From positions 744,001 to 808,000 of the forward strand of contig CAWCHK010000003.1 in assembly GCA_963795385.1 (NCBI GenBank): DNA of 64,000 nucleotides, written 5' to 3'. Numbering within the stretch: position 1 is the first letter of the stretch; each line of letters starts with the position of its first letter. The notes under the pieces were generated by a model. It searched no databases. It saw nothing but the letters and a program-made list of their open reading frames with translations, and was not told the origin of the DNA. This document shows positions 17,573 through 27,934 of the stretch, in pieces. The stretch comes from CAVURS01 sp963795385 (GTDB taxonomy: Bacteria > Actinomycetota > Actinomycetes > Actinomycetales > CAVURS01). The translations under genes and the position numbers were made by a program.

Positions 17573-18537
17573 TCAGCCGGCCTCGGCCAGCGCGATGTCG
17601 TCGCTGGCGACGGCGCCGGGCCGCCGCTGCCGGCGCCGGCACCGTCGCACCGACCGGGGCCGGCCGGTCTCGGCGGCCGGCGTACGGCGGCTGCGGGAGA
17701 CCAGCAGGCAGCCGCCGAGGACGAGGGCGAAGCCGACCAGGGTCCACACCGTGACCTGCTCGTGCAGGATCAGCGCCCCGGCGAGGACGGCCACGGCCGG
17801 GTTGACGTAGGTGATCGTCGTCGCCCGCACGGAGCCGACCTCGGCGACCAGGGCGAAGAGCAGCAGGAAGGCGATCATCGTGCAGACCACCACCAGCAGC
17901 GCCACCGAGAGCAGCACCTTGGCCGAGGGCCAGCGAGTGCGGCAGCTGCGGGATGGCGAACGGCGCGTAGAACGCGGCCGACACGACGAACGACGCGGCG
18001 ACGACGCCGAGCCCGGGCAGCTGGCCCAGGGAGCGGCCGAGCAGGGTGGCGCCGGTGGCGTAGCCGAGCACGACGCACGGCCATCTCCGCCACCGCGGAC
18101 AGGGCGGAGCCGTGCACGTCGACGCCGACCAGGAAGGCGACGCCGGCGAACCCGACCAGCAGGCCGAGGACGCCGATGCGGCCGAGGTGCTCGCGCCGGC
18201 CGGAGACGAACGCGACGCCCACCGAGGCCAGGGGCACGGCGGCGATCAGCAGACCGGCCAACGAGCTGGACAGCCGCTGCTCGGCGTGGGTGAGGAACAG
18301 CCACGGGACGACGATCTCGGCGACCGAGTAGACGACCAGCATCCGCCAGTGCGACAGCACCGGCCGCACCGCACCCTTGGCGAACGCGATCGGCACCAGC
18401 AGCACGGCGGCGAGGCTGGTGCGGGCGAAGACCAGGACGATCGGCGACAGCTCGTCGACCGCGACCTTGATCAGCAGGTACGGGATCCCCCAGGCCAGGC
18501 CCAGGCCGACGAAGAGCAGCGCGCCGCGACGGGTCAT
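17573..18537 (-). CDS. DMT/EamA family metabolite exporter; two frameshifts
   Basis: Ten-helix inner-membrane transporter of the drug/metabolite superfamily, about 320 residues, typically exporting amino acids or related metabolites. The first frame piece from ATG 18537 covers the first EamA repeat (GLAWGIPYLLIKVAVDELSP). A short second piece follows, LGYATGATLLGRSLG. The third holds the second repeat with EVGSVRATTITYVNPAVAVLAGALILHE, the family hallmark. Breaks are near 18075 and 17926-17935, each explained by one extra base. It is divergent from the LysR regulator with 70 bp between starts, the usual arrangement for a regulator and its exporter target. Confidence 0.8.
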
Positions 18538-18607
18538 GAGTGAAGCCTGCCGGTCATGTCCGACAGTCTGCTCGCCACGGACCGTGCAGTCCATCTAGTC
18601 TTTCTGG

Positions 18608-19547
18608 ATGGAACCCATCAGCCGAGACTTCACGATCGACCTTCGCCGGCTGCGCGTGCTGCGCGAGCTCGAGCAGCGCGGCACGGTGGCGGCGACCGCA
18701 GAGGCCCTGCACCTCACACCCTCCGCCGTGTCGCAGCAGCTGGCCGGGCTGGCCCGCGAGGTCGGCGCGCAGCTGCTGGAGAAGAGCGGCCGCGGAGTGC
18801 GGCTGACCGGGCAGGCCCGGGTGCTGCTCTCGCACGCGACGGTCGTGCAGGAGCAGCTCGAACGGGCCCGGGCCGACCTGGCGGCGTGGCGGGACGGCGA
18901 GATCGGCGAGGTGCGGGTCGCCGCGCTGTCGACCGCCATCTCCGGCGTCGTGGCGCCGGCCATCGCCCACCTGAGACGGGACCGGCCCGGTCTCGACGTC
19001 CGCGCGATGGAGGACGAGCCGCCGCAGATCTTCACCCGGCTCGACGACGGCGACGTCGACATCGTGATCGCGGCCGACTTCGGCGGCGCCCCGGGCCGCC
19101 ACGACCCGCACTACCACCGCGTCGACCTGCTGACCGATCAGATGGATGCCGTTCTGCCGCAAGGGCATCCGCTGGCCGACCCAGCGGGGATACGGCTGTC
19201 CGACCTCGCCGCCGAGCCGTGGGTGGCATCGAACGCGCGGGACAGCTGTGCCCAGATCACCCTCGGCTGTCTGCGCCTCCGCCGGCTTCAGCCCCGACAT
19301 CCGCCACGAGAGCAAGGACTGGGACGCGGTCGGTGCCCTCGTCGCCGCCGGCGCCGGGGTGGCCCTGATCCCGAGGCTGGCCCAGCCGCTCCGGCACGCG
19401 GGGCTCGTGGTCTGCCCGGTCCTCGGCGCGGCGGCCTCCCGGCTGATCTTCGCGGTGGTCCGGGCGGGAGCCCAGCACGACGCCACGACGGCCGCCGTCC
19501 TGGCCGAGCTGCAGCGGGTCGCCGCGAGCCGTCCCACCGGCGACTGA
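18608..19547 (+). CDS. LysR-family transcriptional regulator; one frameshift
   Basis: DNA-binding regulator of about 313 residues. Residues 10-70 form the winged helix-turn-helix (RVLRELEQRGTVAATAEALHLTPSAVSQQL), followed by the linker helix and a periplasmic-binding-protein-like effector domain. The frame breaks at 19264-19266. Deleting one G joins ...DSCAQITL to AVCASAGFSPDIRHESKDW and restores the C-terminal LVAAGAGVALIPRL segment typical of LysR proteins. The divergent position next to the EamA exporter suggests it controls that gene and itself from the shared 70-bp region. The effector is unknown. Confidence 0.85.
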
Positions 19548-19563
19548 CAGGCTGCCAGCGCCG

Positions 19564-20190
19564 CTAGCCGCCGAGCAGCCAGCCCCGCTCGTCGGCGATC
19601 CGCACCGCCTCGGCCCGGGTGCGAGCCCCGGTCTTGCCGATCGCCGCGGAGAGGTAGTTGCGCACCGTGCCCTCGGACAGGTGCAGCTCGAAGGCCAGGT
19701 CGGCGACCGTGCCGCCGTCGCGCGCAGCCCGCAACACGTCGCTCTCCCGGCCGGTCAGCGGGCTGTCGCCGCTGGCCAAGGTCTCCGCCGCGAGGCTCGG
19801 ATCCACTACGCGCAGACCGGAGTTCACCCGGCGTACGGCGTCGGCGAGCTGGCGTGCGGGTGTGTCCTTGACGACGAAGCCGCTGGCACCGGCCTCCATC
19901 GCCCGGCGCAGGTAGCCCGGCCGGCCGAAGGTCGTGACGACCAGCACCTTGCAGCCCGGCATGGCCGCCCGGAGGTCGGTCGTCGCCGAGATGCCGTCCA
20001 GGCCCGGCATCTCCACGTCGAGCAGCGCGACGTCGGGCCGGGTCCGCCGGGCCGCCTCGACCACCTCGTCGCCGCGGCCGACCTCCGCGACGACCTCGAG
20101 GTCGCTCTCCAGCTCGAGCAACGCGGCGAGCGCACCCCGCACCAAGCGCCTGGTCGTCGGCCAGCAGCAGCTTGATCGTACCTCGGTCAT
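19564..20190 (-). CDS. NarL/LuxR-family response regulator; two compensating frameshifts near the N-terminus
   Basis: Cytoplasmic response regulator of 208 residues: receiver domain with phospho-acceptor Asp in VALLDVEMPGLDG and the Lys of GFVVKDTP, then a LuxR-type helix-turn-helix (LTGRESDVL...LHLSEGTVRNYLSAAIGKTGARTR). The frame is open throughout, but residues 6-19 read as nonsense. Shifting the frame between about 20180 and 20150 gives IKLLLADDQALVRGAL, restoring the acidic pocket DD pair. So one base is missing and one is extra within about 30 nt. The start ATG overlaps the TGA of the sensor kinase. It would be phosphorylated by that kinase and regulate the ABC exporter upstream (inference). 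Confidence 0.85.
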   Translation of the reverse strand: MTEVRSSCCWPTTRRLVRGALAALLELESDLEVVAEVGRGDEVVEAARRTRPDVALLDVEMPGLDGISATTDLRAAMPGCKVLVVTTFGRPGYLRRAMEAGASGFVVKDTPARQLADAVRRVNSGLRVVDPSLAAETLASGDSPLTGRESDVLRAARDGGTVADLAFELHLSEGTVRNYLSAAIGKTGARTRAEAVRIADERGWLLGG

Positions 20191-21421
20191 CGAGCCGCGC
20201 CGGCGTCGAGGCCGGAGCCGGAAGCCGCGGCCGCCCTCGCCGTGGCCGACGCTCATCGTGGCGCCGGCGGCCTGCGCCCGCTCGCGCAGGCCGGCCAGCC
20301 CGTGCCCGGGCGTCGCGCCGGCGGCCGCACCGTCCACGCCGTCATGGGGGCAGTCGCCGGACGCCGCGGCCGTCGTCGACGACCTCGACGTGGTCCCGGC
20401 CGACGTGGACGGTGCACCGCGAGGCACCGCTGTGCCGTACGACGTTGGTGACACCCTCGCGGACGGCCCAGCCGAACAGCTCACGCCGCTCACCCGGGAC
20501 CTCGTCGACGGCGCCGGCCAGGTCGGGCGTGATGCCGGCGGCGGTGAGAGCGGAGCGGGCGTTGGCCAGCTCGCGGGCCAGCGTGACCTCGCGATAGCCG
20601 CCGATGGTCGCACGCACGTCGGCCAGCGCCTCGCGCGAAAGTCGTTCCAGGTCAGCGATCTCCGCGCCGCGCGGGTCGGGTCGACCTCGATCAGCCGGCC
20701 GGCCAGCTCGGCCTTGACGGTGATGACGGTCAGCGAGTGACCGAGGATGTCGTGCATGTCGCGGGCCATCCGCTCGCGCTCGGCCATCACCGCCAGCCGG
20801 GCCACCTCGTCCCGCGCTACCATCAGCTGGGAGTTGCGGTCGAGCGGCCAGCCGCATGCCCGAAGACGGCCAAGCGCGGCCAGCATGACTCCGAGCGCGT
20901 CCCCGGAGGCCTCGCTGCGCCAGCCCGTCGAACACGAACGCCGAGCTCATCCACGCCGACCATCAGGACGGCCACGAGGCTCCAGGCCTAGCGCAGCGGC
21001 AGCAGCATCATCGCGAGTCGCCGAGACGTAGACCATGGTGGCCGGCCGTGCGGGCCGGCCGCCGGCATGGTCAGCAGGCCGAGGCCCAGCAGGGCCGCGA
21101 CGGCAGTCCAGCGCTGCGCCAGCGGCGCACTGACCCGCCACGCGTGCCGCATCGTCCGGCCCCAGGCGAGGACGCCGACATACACCACGGCGAAGGCCGC
21201 GAGCGCGAGGTAGCCGGACATCTGGACGGCGCCCGCCGCATGGTCGTGGATAGCGCCGAGCGGGTCGCCCAGGAAGAACAGCCAGATCAGCGCCGAAGAG
21301 CCAGCCCCACGGCTGCGGCCCCGGCTCGTCTCCACGTCGCCCGCGCCGGCGTCCGTCGACCAGGCCGCCCAGGCGGCAGCTCCTCGTCGGCGCGTCGGTC
21401 GAGGTCCTCGCGGGACTGCAC
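20187..21421 (-). CDS. DesK-type sensor histidine kinase; several frameshifts
   Basis: Membrane sensor kinase of about 410 residues spread over several frames. From a likely GTG at 21421 the N-terminus is charged. Hydrophobic segments follow (ALIWLFFLGDPLG, GYLALAAFAVVYVGVLAWG, WTAVAALLGLGLLTM), then the HisKA_3 dimerisation helix RMARDMHDILGHSLTVITVK with the phospho-His. The HATPase part has REGVTNVVRHSGASRCTVHV, VEVVDDGRGV and GHGLAGLRERAQAAGA (N and G boxes). The stop TGA overlaps the response-regulator ATG. At least four frame changes are needed, so exact residues are uncertain. The order exporter-kinase-regulator is the usual signal-responsive ABC cassette. Confidence 0.7.
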
Positions 21422-21435
21422 GACGTCCAGGCTAG

Positions 21436-22245
21436 TCAGACCCGGGCCGTGTCCTTGCGGAACCGCCAGGCTGCACCGACCCCGAAGATCGCCAGCCAGA
21501 CCAGGATGTTCACGACCCAGCCGAGCTGCACCGTGTCACCCGTCAGTGGCGCGTGCACCAGCTCGCTCAGGCCGTACATCGGCGTGAACGCGGGCGATCT
21601 CGGTGAACGTGTGGTTGTGCAGCTGGCTCGAGCGGCACGAAGACGCCGCCGGCGAAGGCGAGCAGAGCGAGCACCGGCCCGAGGATCTGCATGACGTTCT
21701 CACTCGGCAGCAGGTAGCCCATGAAGAGCCCGAAGGCTGCGAACACGACCGACCCGACCCAGGCGATCAGCGCGGTCTCGGGCCACAGGTGGCCGTCCAT
21801 CTGGGCCCCGGTGACGCTGCCCAGGAGGTAGACGACGACGACCGGGATCAGGCCGAGGACCATCGCGGTGATCAGCTTGATCGCGATGTAGGCCACCGGC
21901 GACAGCGGCGTCAGGCGCAGCTGCCGGCTCCAGCCGGCGGCCCGCTCGATGGCGACCATGGCACCGCCGCTCGTCGTGGCCAGCATCGCGCCGTAGATGG
22001 CCAGACTGACCATGACGTACGCCGTCACGTTGCCGTTGCCGACGCTCTCGTGCTTGTTGGAGCTGCCGCCGCCGAAGAGCAGGTAGAACACCGGCGGCAT
22101 GACGAAGGTGAAGATCATGGTCCGGCGGTTGCGCAGCAGCCGGCGGATCTCGATCTGCACGAAGGTGCAGGTTGAAGCCGCCGAGCGGTGGCACCCGCCG
22201 GCTCAGCGGGTCGGTCGCCGGGGTGGGGTTGGTGATGGCGCTCAT
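21436..22245 (-). CDS. ABC-2 type transporter permease; two or more frameshifts
   Basis: Six-helix membrane component of a two-gene ABC exporter, about 268 residues. N-terminus from ATG 22245 reads MSAITNPTPATDPLSRRV. The frame changes near 22165 to VQIEIRRLLRNRRTMIFTF..PPVFYLLFGG, a classic ABC-2 permease start, and continues through helices such as ALIAWVGSVVFAAFGLFMGYLL. A further change near 21635 gives the C-terminus TPMYGLSELVHAPLTG...WRFRKDTARV. The start overlaps the ATPase stop (ATGA). The stop lies 14 nt before the kinase start. Likely exports a drug, lipid or peptide. Confidence 0.8.
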
Positions 22246-23266
22246 CGCGCGGCTCCGTTCGAGGTGATGTGGTCGGTCACCGTCGCGCTGGTGGGCGCGG
22301 CCGGCGGTGTGGTCGGCTGGTGGCGCGTCGTCCCCGGTCAGTGCGATGAACGCGTCCTCCAGGTTGCGCGAGGTGATCTCGAGGTCGCGCGCGGCGGTCG
22401 AGGTCAGCAGGTAGCGGGCGACGGCATCGGAGTCGGCGGTGTGCAACCAGCACGCTGTCGCCGCGGACCTCGACCTGCTCGACGCCGGGGATGCCCAGCA
22501 GCGCGGCCTGGTCCGGCGTCCGGCGAGGGTCGCCCGGACGGTGCGCCCCGCGGCCATGGCCTTGATCTCGCTCGCCGTGCCGTCGGCGACGATCTGGCCG
22601 TGCCGGACCAGGACGATCCGGTCGGCGTAGGCGTCGGCCTCCTCGAGGTAGTGCGTCGCGAAGAGCACCGTGCGGCCCCGCTGCGCGTCCTCCCGGATGG
22701 CGCCCCAGAAGTCCCGCCGCCCCTCGACGTCCATGCCGGTCGTCGGCTCGTCGAGGACGAGCAGCTCGGGGTCGGGCAGCAGGGCCATCGCGAACCGCAG
22801 CCGCTGCTGCTGGCCGCCGGAGCACTTGCCGACCAGGCGGTCGCCGATGTCACTGATGCCGGCCCGCGCGCAGGACCTCCTCGACCGGGCTGGTCTGGGC
22901 GAACAGCGTTGCGGTCAGCCGGACCGTCTCGGCGACGGTCAGGTCCTTGAGCAGGCCGCCGGACTGCATGACGGCGGCGACCAGGCCGCGCGCGATGGCT
23001 TGGTGCGGCTCCAGGCCGTAGACCTCGACCTGGCCCCGGGTCGGGCTCGACAGGCCGAGCACCATGTCGATCGTCGTGGTCTTGCCGGCGCCGTTCGGGC
23101 CGAGGAAGGCGACGATCTCGCCGGGCTCGATGGCCAGGTCGATGCCGTCGACCGCGCGGACGCTGCCGAAGGTCTTGTGGACGTCCCGCAGCGTGATCGC
23201 CGCCGGCCCCTCGGGGGCGGGCCGGTGCCGGGAGGGGCCCTGGGTCAGGGCGGTGCTCTGGTTCAT
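22242..23266 (-). CDS. ABC transporter ATP-binding protein (drug exporter type); several frameshifts
   Basis: Cytoplasmic ATPase of about 340 residues, DrrA-like. The first piece from ATG 23266 holds Walker A GPNGAGKTTT and the Q-loop region AAVMQSGGLL. After a break near 22862 the signature region and Walker B LLVLDEPTTGMD are readable, then the His switch FATHYLEEAD and a C-terminal domain. Between 22440 and 22530 the frame changes twice more (LLGIPGVEQVEVRGDSV lies in another frame). The last frame ends HITSNGAAR and a TGA overlapping the permease ATG. Family and partner are clear despite the broken frame. Confidence 0.82.
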
Positions 23267-23347
23267 GTCGACCAGGCTGCCGGTCGGCCGTCGACGGCGC
23301 CGGAGGGAGCCGTCACCGGCGCGCGGTGACAGATGTCAGGAGCGGGC

Positions 23348-26061
23348 TCACTCTCCCGGCGTGCGCGGCGTGACCATCAGCGCGGCCCGGCCGCTCTCCA
23401 GCCGGGCGACCGGCACCCGGAACGGCGAGCAGGAGACGTAGTCGATCAGGATGGACGCGAAGAAGTGGATCGAGTCCGGATCGCCGCCGTGCTCGCCACA
23501 GACGCCGATCTTGAGGGCCGGCTTGCTCTCCTTGCCCTCCCACGCCGCGACCGACACGAGCCGGCCGACGCCGTCGCGGTCGAGGCTCTCGAACGGGCTG
23601 ACCGCGAAGATGCCCTCCTCGATGTACTGCGAGAAGAAGGCCGCCTCCACGTCGTCGCGGCTGAAGCCCCAGGCCGTCTGGGTCAGGTCGTTGGTACCGA
23701 AGGAGAAGAAGTCCGCCGCCTCGGCGATCTGGTGGGCCGTCATGGCCGCCCGCGGCAGCTCGATCATCGTGCCGATGGGCAGGCTGATCTCGATGCCGCG
23801 GCTCTCGGCCACGTCGCCGACCGCGTGCTCGGTCCGCTCGCGCAGCAGCTCGAGCTCCTGCACGGCGGCGACCAGGGGGATCATGATCTCCGGGCTGGGG
23901 TCCTGACCCCGGTCCTTCAGATCGGCATAGGCCTCCGCGACGGCCCGGACCTGGAGCTCGTAGAGCTCCGGGACGACGATGCCGAGCCGGACGCCGCGCA
24001 TGCCGAGCATCGGGTTCTGCTCGTGCAGCCGTTGCACCTGCTGCAGCAGCCGGACCTGATCGTCGTCCACCGAGCCGGTCGCCTCCGCCACCGCCACCTC
24101 CACCGACAGGGCGGTCAGGTCGGGCAGGAACTCGTGCAGGGGTGGGTCGAGCAGGCGGATGGTGACGGGCAGGCCGTCCATGGCCGAGAGGATGTCGCCG
24201 AAGTCCTTGCGCTGCAACGGCAACAGCTTGCGCAGGTGCTCGCGTCGCTCGTCCGGGCCGCGGGCCAGGATGACCTGCTCGACCAGCTTGCGCCGCTCGC
24301 CCAGGAACATGTGCTCGGTCCGGCACAGGCCGATCCCCTTCGCGCCGAAGCTGCGCGCGCGGGCTGCGTCGTCCGCCGTGTCGGCGTTGGCCCGCACGCC
24401 CAGACCGGCGGTCGAGTCCGCGTGCGTGATCAGCCGGCGTACCGACTCGACCAGGTCGTCGCCCTTCTCGCGGTTGCCGTCGGCGTCCCGGTGGGCGTCG
24501 ACGGTCAGCGCTGGGTCACGGCGCTGGCGCTCACGCCGACCTCGCCCAGGAAGACCTCGCCGGTGCTCCCGTCGATCGAGATGACGTCACCCTCGGCGAA
24601 GCTGCGACCGTCCGGCGTCGTCACGGTCCGCTGGCGCGGGTCGACCCGCAGGGCCTCCACGCCCACCACGCAGGTGCGGCCCATCCCGCGGGCGACGACC
24701 GCGGCGTGCGAGGTCTTGCCGCCGCGGGAGGTGAGCACGCCCCGGGCGGCAACCATGCCGCCGAGGTCGTCCGGGTTGGTCTCCCGGCGGACCAGGATGA
24801 CGTCCTCGCCGTCGTTGGCCCACTTGATGGCCGTCGCCGAGTCGAAGGCCGCCTTGCCCACTGCCGCACCGGGACTCGCGGCCATGCCGGTGGCGATCAG
24901 GTCGCGCTTCGCGTCGGCGTCGAACTGCGGGAACATCAGCTGCGCGAGCTGCGCGCCGGTCACGCGCTTGAGCGCCTCATCGAGGTCGATGACGCCCTCG
25001 TCCACCAGCTGTACGGCGATCCGGAAGGCCGCGCCCGGAGTCCGCTTGCCGACCCGGGTCTGGAGCATCCACAGCTTGCCGGCCTCGATGGTGAACTCGA
25101 TGTCGCACAGGTCCTTGTAGTGGCTCTCCAGGGTGGACATGGCCGCCAGCAGCTCCGCGTACGCCGACGGGTCCAGGTCCTCGAGATCCTTGAGCGGCAC
25201 GGTGTTCCGGATCCCGGCCACGACGTCCTCGCCCTGCGCGTTGGACAGGTAGTCGCCGTAGACGCCCTGCTCGCCGGACGCGGGGTCACGGGTGAAGCAG
25301 ACGCCCGTGCCGCTGTCCGGCCCGAGGTTGCCGAAGACCATGGCCACGATGTTGACCGCCGTACCCAGGTCGTCGGGGATGCGCTCCTGGCGGCGGTAGA
25401 TCTTGGCCCGCTCGGTGTTCCAGGAGTTGAACACCGCCTCGACCGCCAGGTCGAGCTGCTCGCGCGGGTCCTGCGGGAAGTCGCGCCCCGCAGCGTCTTT
25501 CACGATCTTCTTGAAGGTCTTGACGAGCCCCCGCAGATCGTCGGCCTCGAGCTCGATGTCCGCGCTGACGCCGCGGGACTCCTTCAGGTCGTCCAGTGCC
25601 TGCGCGAACTCGCCGGCGTCGATCCCGAGCACGGTCGCACCGAACATCTGCACCAGCCGGCGGTAGCTGTCCCAGGCGAACCGGGGGTTCTGGCTGCGCT
25701 CGGCCAGGCCCTCGACCGACTCGTCGCTGAGCCCCACGTTGAGGACCGTCTCCATCATCCCGGGCATCGAGATGGCAGCCCCGGAGCGGACCGAGACCAG
25801 CAACGGGTCGCCCGGGTCGCCCAGGGTGCGCCCCATCTCCTTCTCCAGCGCGGCGAGGTGCTCGCTGACCTGGTCGGCCAGGCCCTCGGGCTCGCTCCCG
25901 GACGCCAGCCACTCGCGGCAGGCCTCGGTGGTCAGGGTGAAGCCCGGTGGCACCGGCAGGCCGAGCTTGGTCATCTCGGCGAGGTTGGCCCCCTTGCCCC
26001 CGAGGAGGTCGGCCTGGTCCTTGTCCCCGTGCGCGAAGTCGTACACATAGGTGGTTGCCAC
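23348..26061 (-). CDS. ppdK: Pyruvate, phosphate dikinase; one frameshift
   Basis: Enzyme of about 905 residues interconverting pyruvate + ATP + Pi and PEP + AMP + PPi. N-terminal ATP-grasp domain (GGKGANLAEM, SVRSGAAISMPGMM, FTRDPASGE), central phosphohistidine domain (LTSRGGKTSHAAVVARGMG with the swivelling His), and the PEP/pyruvate barrel (GIGLCRTEHMF, GTNDLTQTAWG, and the catalytic Cys in GVCGEHGGDP). The frame breaks near 24505: the first part runs into TGA just after EVGVSASAVTQR, while one frame over ALTVDAHRDADGNREKGDD continues the family sequence. Start GTG 26061 opens VATTYVYDFAHGD. It lies 58 nt after the glyS stop, same strand. Confidence 0.9.
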
Positions 26062-26119
26062 GGGCCCCACTCTGCCCGCCGCGGACGCCCGCGGCTAGGC
26101 AGGCCCGGGCGGCCCTGCG

Positions 26120-27511
26120 TCAGCAGCCGGGGAGTCGCTCCGCGAGGTAGCCACGAACGCGGTCCAGCGACACCCGCTCCTGCTGCATCGAGTCCCGCTC
26201 GCGCACGGTCACGGCCTGGTCCTGGAGGGAGTCGAAGTCGACCGTGACGCAGTACGGCGTGCCGATCTCGTCCTGCCGGCGGTAGCGCCGCCCGATCGCA
26301 CCGGCGTCGTCGAAGTCGACGTTCCAGCTCTCCCGGAGGTCGGCCGCCAGGGACCGCGCCTGCGGGTGAGAGGTCCGCGTGCCGGGAGAGCGGCAGCACC
26401 GCCACCTTGACCGGGGCCAGCCGCGGGTCGAAGCGCAGGACCACCCGCTTGTCGACGCCGCCCTTGGTGTTCGGGGCCTCGTCCTCGGCGTACGCGTCGA
26501 GCAGGAAGGCCAGCGTCGCCCGGGTCAGGCCGGCGGCGGGCTCGATGACGTACGGCGTCCAGCGATCGCCGGTGGCCTGGTCCTGGTAGCTGAGGTCCGT
26601 GCCGGAGTGCTCGGAGTGCGTCTTGAGGTCGAAGTCCGTGCGGTTGGCGATGCCCTCGAGCTCGTCGAAGTCCTTGCCGCCGAAGCCGAACCGGTACTCG
26701 ATGTCGACCGTGCGGGTCGAGTAGTGCGAGAGCTTCTCCTTCGGGTGCTCGAAGAAGCGCAGGTTGTCGCTGGTCAGGCCCAGCCCGACGTACCAGTCCC
26801 ACCGCTCCTTGAGCCAGTACTCGTGCCACTGCTCGTCGGTGCCCGGCTCGACGAAGAACTCCATCTCCATCTGCTCGAACTCGCGGGTGCGGAAGATGAA
26901 GTTGCCCGGCGTGATCTCGTTGCGGAAGGACTTGCCGGTCTGCGCGATGCCGAACGGCGGCTTCTTGCGCGCGGCGGTCATGACGTTCTTGACGTTGACG
27001 AAGATGCCCTGCGCGGTCTCGGGCCGCAGGTAGGCCAGCCCCTCCTCGGACTCCACCGGGCCGAGGTAGGTCTTGAGCAGGCCGCTGAACTGGCGCGGCT
27101 CGGTGAACGCGCCCTTGGTGCCGCAGTGCGGGCAGCTGATCTCGGTCAGGCCGGACGGCACGCCGGCCCTTGCGCCGCTCGAAGTCCTCCTCGCAGGTGG
27201 TCGGCCCGGAAGCGGTGGTGGCAGCTCTGGCACTCGGTCAGCGGGTCGGTGAAGGTCTCGACGTGCCCCGAGGCCACCCACACCTCGCGCGGCAGGATGA
27301 CCGAGGAGTCCAGGCCGACGACGTCGTCGCGGCGCTGCACCATGGCCCGCCACCACTGCCGGCGGATGTTCTCCTTCAGCTCCACGCCCAGCGGGCCGTA
27401 GTCCCACGCCGACCGGGTGCCGCCGTAGATCTCGCCGCTGGGGAAGACGAAACCCCGTCGCTTGGCCAGGCTGACCACAGCGTCGTTACGGGCTTCGAGC
27501 GGGCTGGCCAC
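26120..27511 (-). CDS. glyS: Glycyl-tRNA synthetase, class II single-chain; about three frameshifts
   Basis: Charges tRNA-Gly with glycine; about 463 residues, the normal length. From GTG 27511 (AGGAG 8 nt upstream) the N-terminus reads VSLAKRRGFVFPSGEIYGG...WDYGPLG. Frame changes around 27175-27200 lead through EEDFERRKG to the Cys-bearing SCPHCGTKG and motif 2 (NEITPGNFIFRTREFEQMEMEFF), with motif 3 region EPAAGLTRATLAFL. Another change near 26365-26370 gives the anticodon-binding domain HPQARSLAADLRESWNVDFDDAGAI split by family residues, ending RVRGYLAERLPGC. Neighbours zur, uppS and recO are the standard actinobacterial context. Confidence 0.88.
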
Positions 27512-27569
27512 AGCAGTTCTCCTCAGGTGGGCGGGAGGCCCAAGGCTAGCGGCCTGGCATGATGCGCCG

Positions 27570-27881
27570 GTGAGTCGAGCACCCGGAGAGCGACCCAGCG
27601 GCCTGCGTCCTGCCGTGGACCGGGTCAGCGCACCCGCCCTGCTCCGGCTGAGCCGGGTCCCCCGAGCGGTGCCGTTCGTGGTGATGCTGGCGATCATCGT
27701 CGCCGGCCTGTTCGTCAGCGGCCCGGTCGGCTTCGTCCTGATCGCCGTGGGCGTGCTGTTCCTGGTCTGGCTCCTCTACGTCGGCTGGCCGGCCCTGAGC
27801 CAGAGCGAGCGGCTGATGCGAGTGGCCGTGATCGCCCTCGGAACGGCCCTGGCCGTCATCCAGCTCTTCCCCCACGGCTGA
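27570..27881 (+). CDS. Small membrane protein of unknown function (possibly DUF6703-like)
   Basis: Protein of 103 residues. A basic Pro/Arg-rich N-terminus (SRAPGERPSGLRPAV) precedes three hydrophobic stretches (PFVVMLAIIVAGLFV, GFVLIAVGVLFLVWLLYVG, and VAVIALGTALAVIQLF). GTG 27570 is the only start that excludes overlap with the divergent glyS region. The gene starts 58 nt from the glyS start and is transcribed away from it. I associate small proteins of this kind with the glyS neighbourhood of actinobacteria; the DUF name is from memory and unverified. No function can be assigned. Confidence 0.6.
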   Translation: MSRAPGERPSGLRPAVDRVSAPALLRLSRVPRAVPFVVMLAIIVAGLFVSGPVGFVLIAVGVLFLVWLLYVGWPALSQSERLMRVAVIALGTALAVIQLFPHG

Positions 27882-27901
27882 TCCGCTCGGTCCAGCATTT
27901 T

Positions 27902-27920
27902 GGGAATGGTTCTCATTCCC
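27902..27920. promoter_or_regulatory. Zur/Fur-type operator palindrome upstream of the ZIP transporter
   Basis: GGGAATG-GTTCT-CATTCCC is a perfect 7-bp inverted repeat. Its core AATGGTTCTCATT resembles actinobacterial Zur boxes. It sits just upstream of TAGGGT (27923-27928), a plausible -10 only 6 nt from the ZIP start codon, so the transcript may be leaderless. Zur with zinc bound there would block transcription of the ZIP-zur pair. Confidence 0.7.
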
Positions 27921-27934
27921 GCTAGGGTCGGGCC

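Noticed and set aside
14796..22870. Genuine pseudogenisation of a degraded island
   Set aside because: Frameshifts hit essential and accessory genes alike, both signs occur, no in-frame stop or larger deletion accompanies them, and restoring single bases recovers full conserved proteins.
26081..26105. GCCGCGG/CCCGCGGC hairpin between glyS and ppdK as terminator
   Set aside because: Stem is short and such GC palindromes arise by chance at this composition; operon continuity seems more likely.
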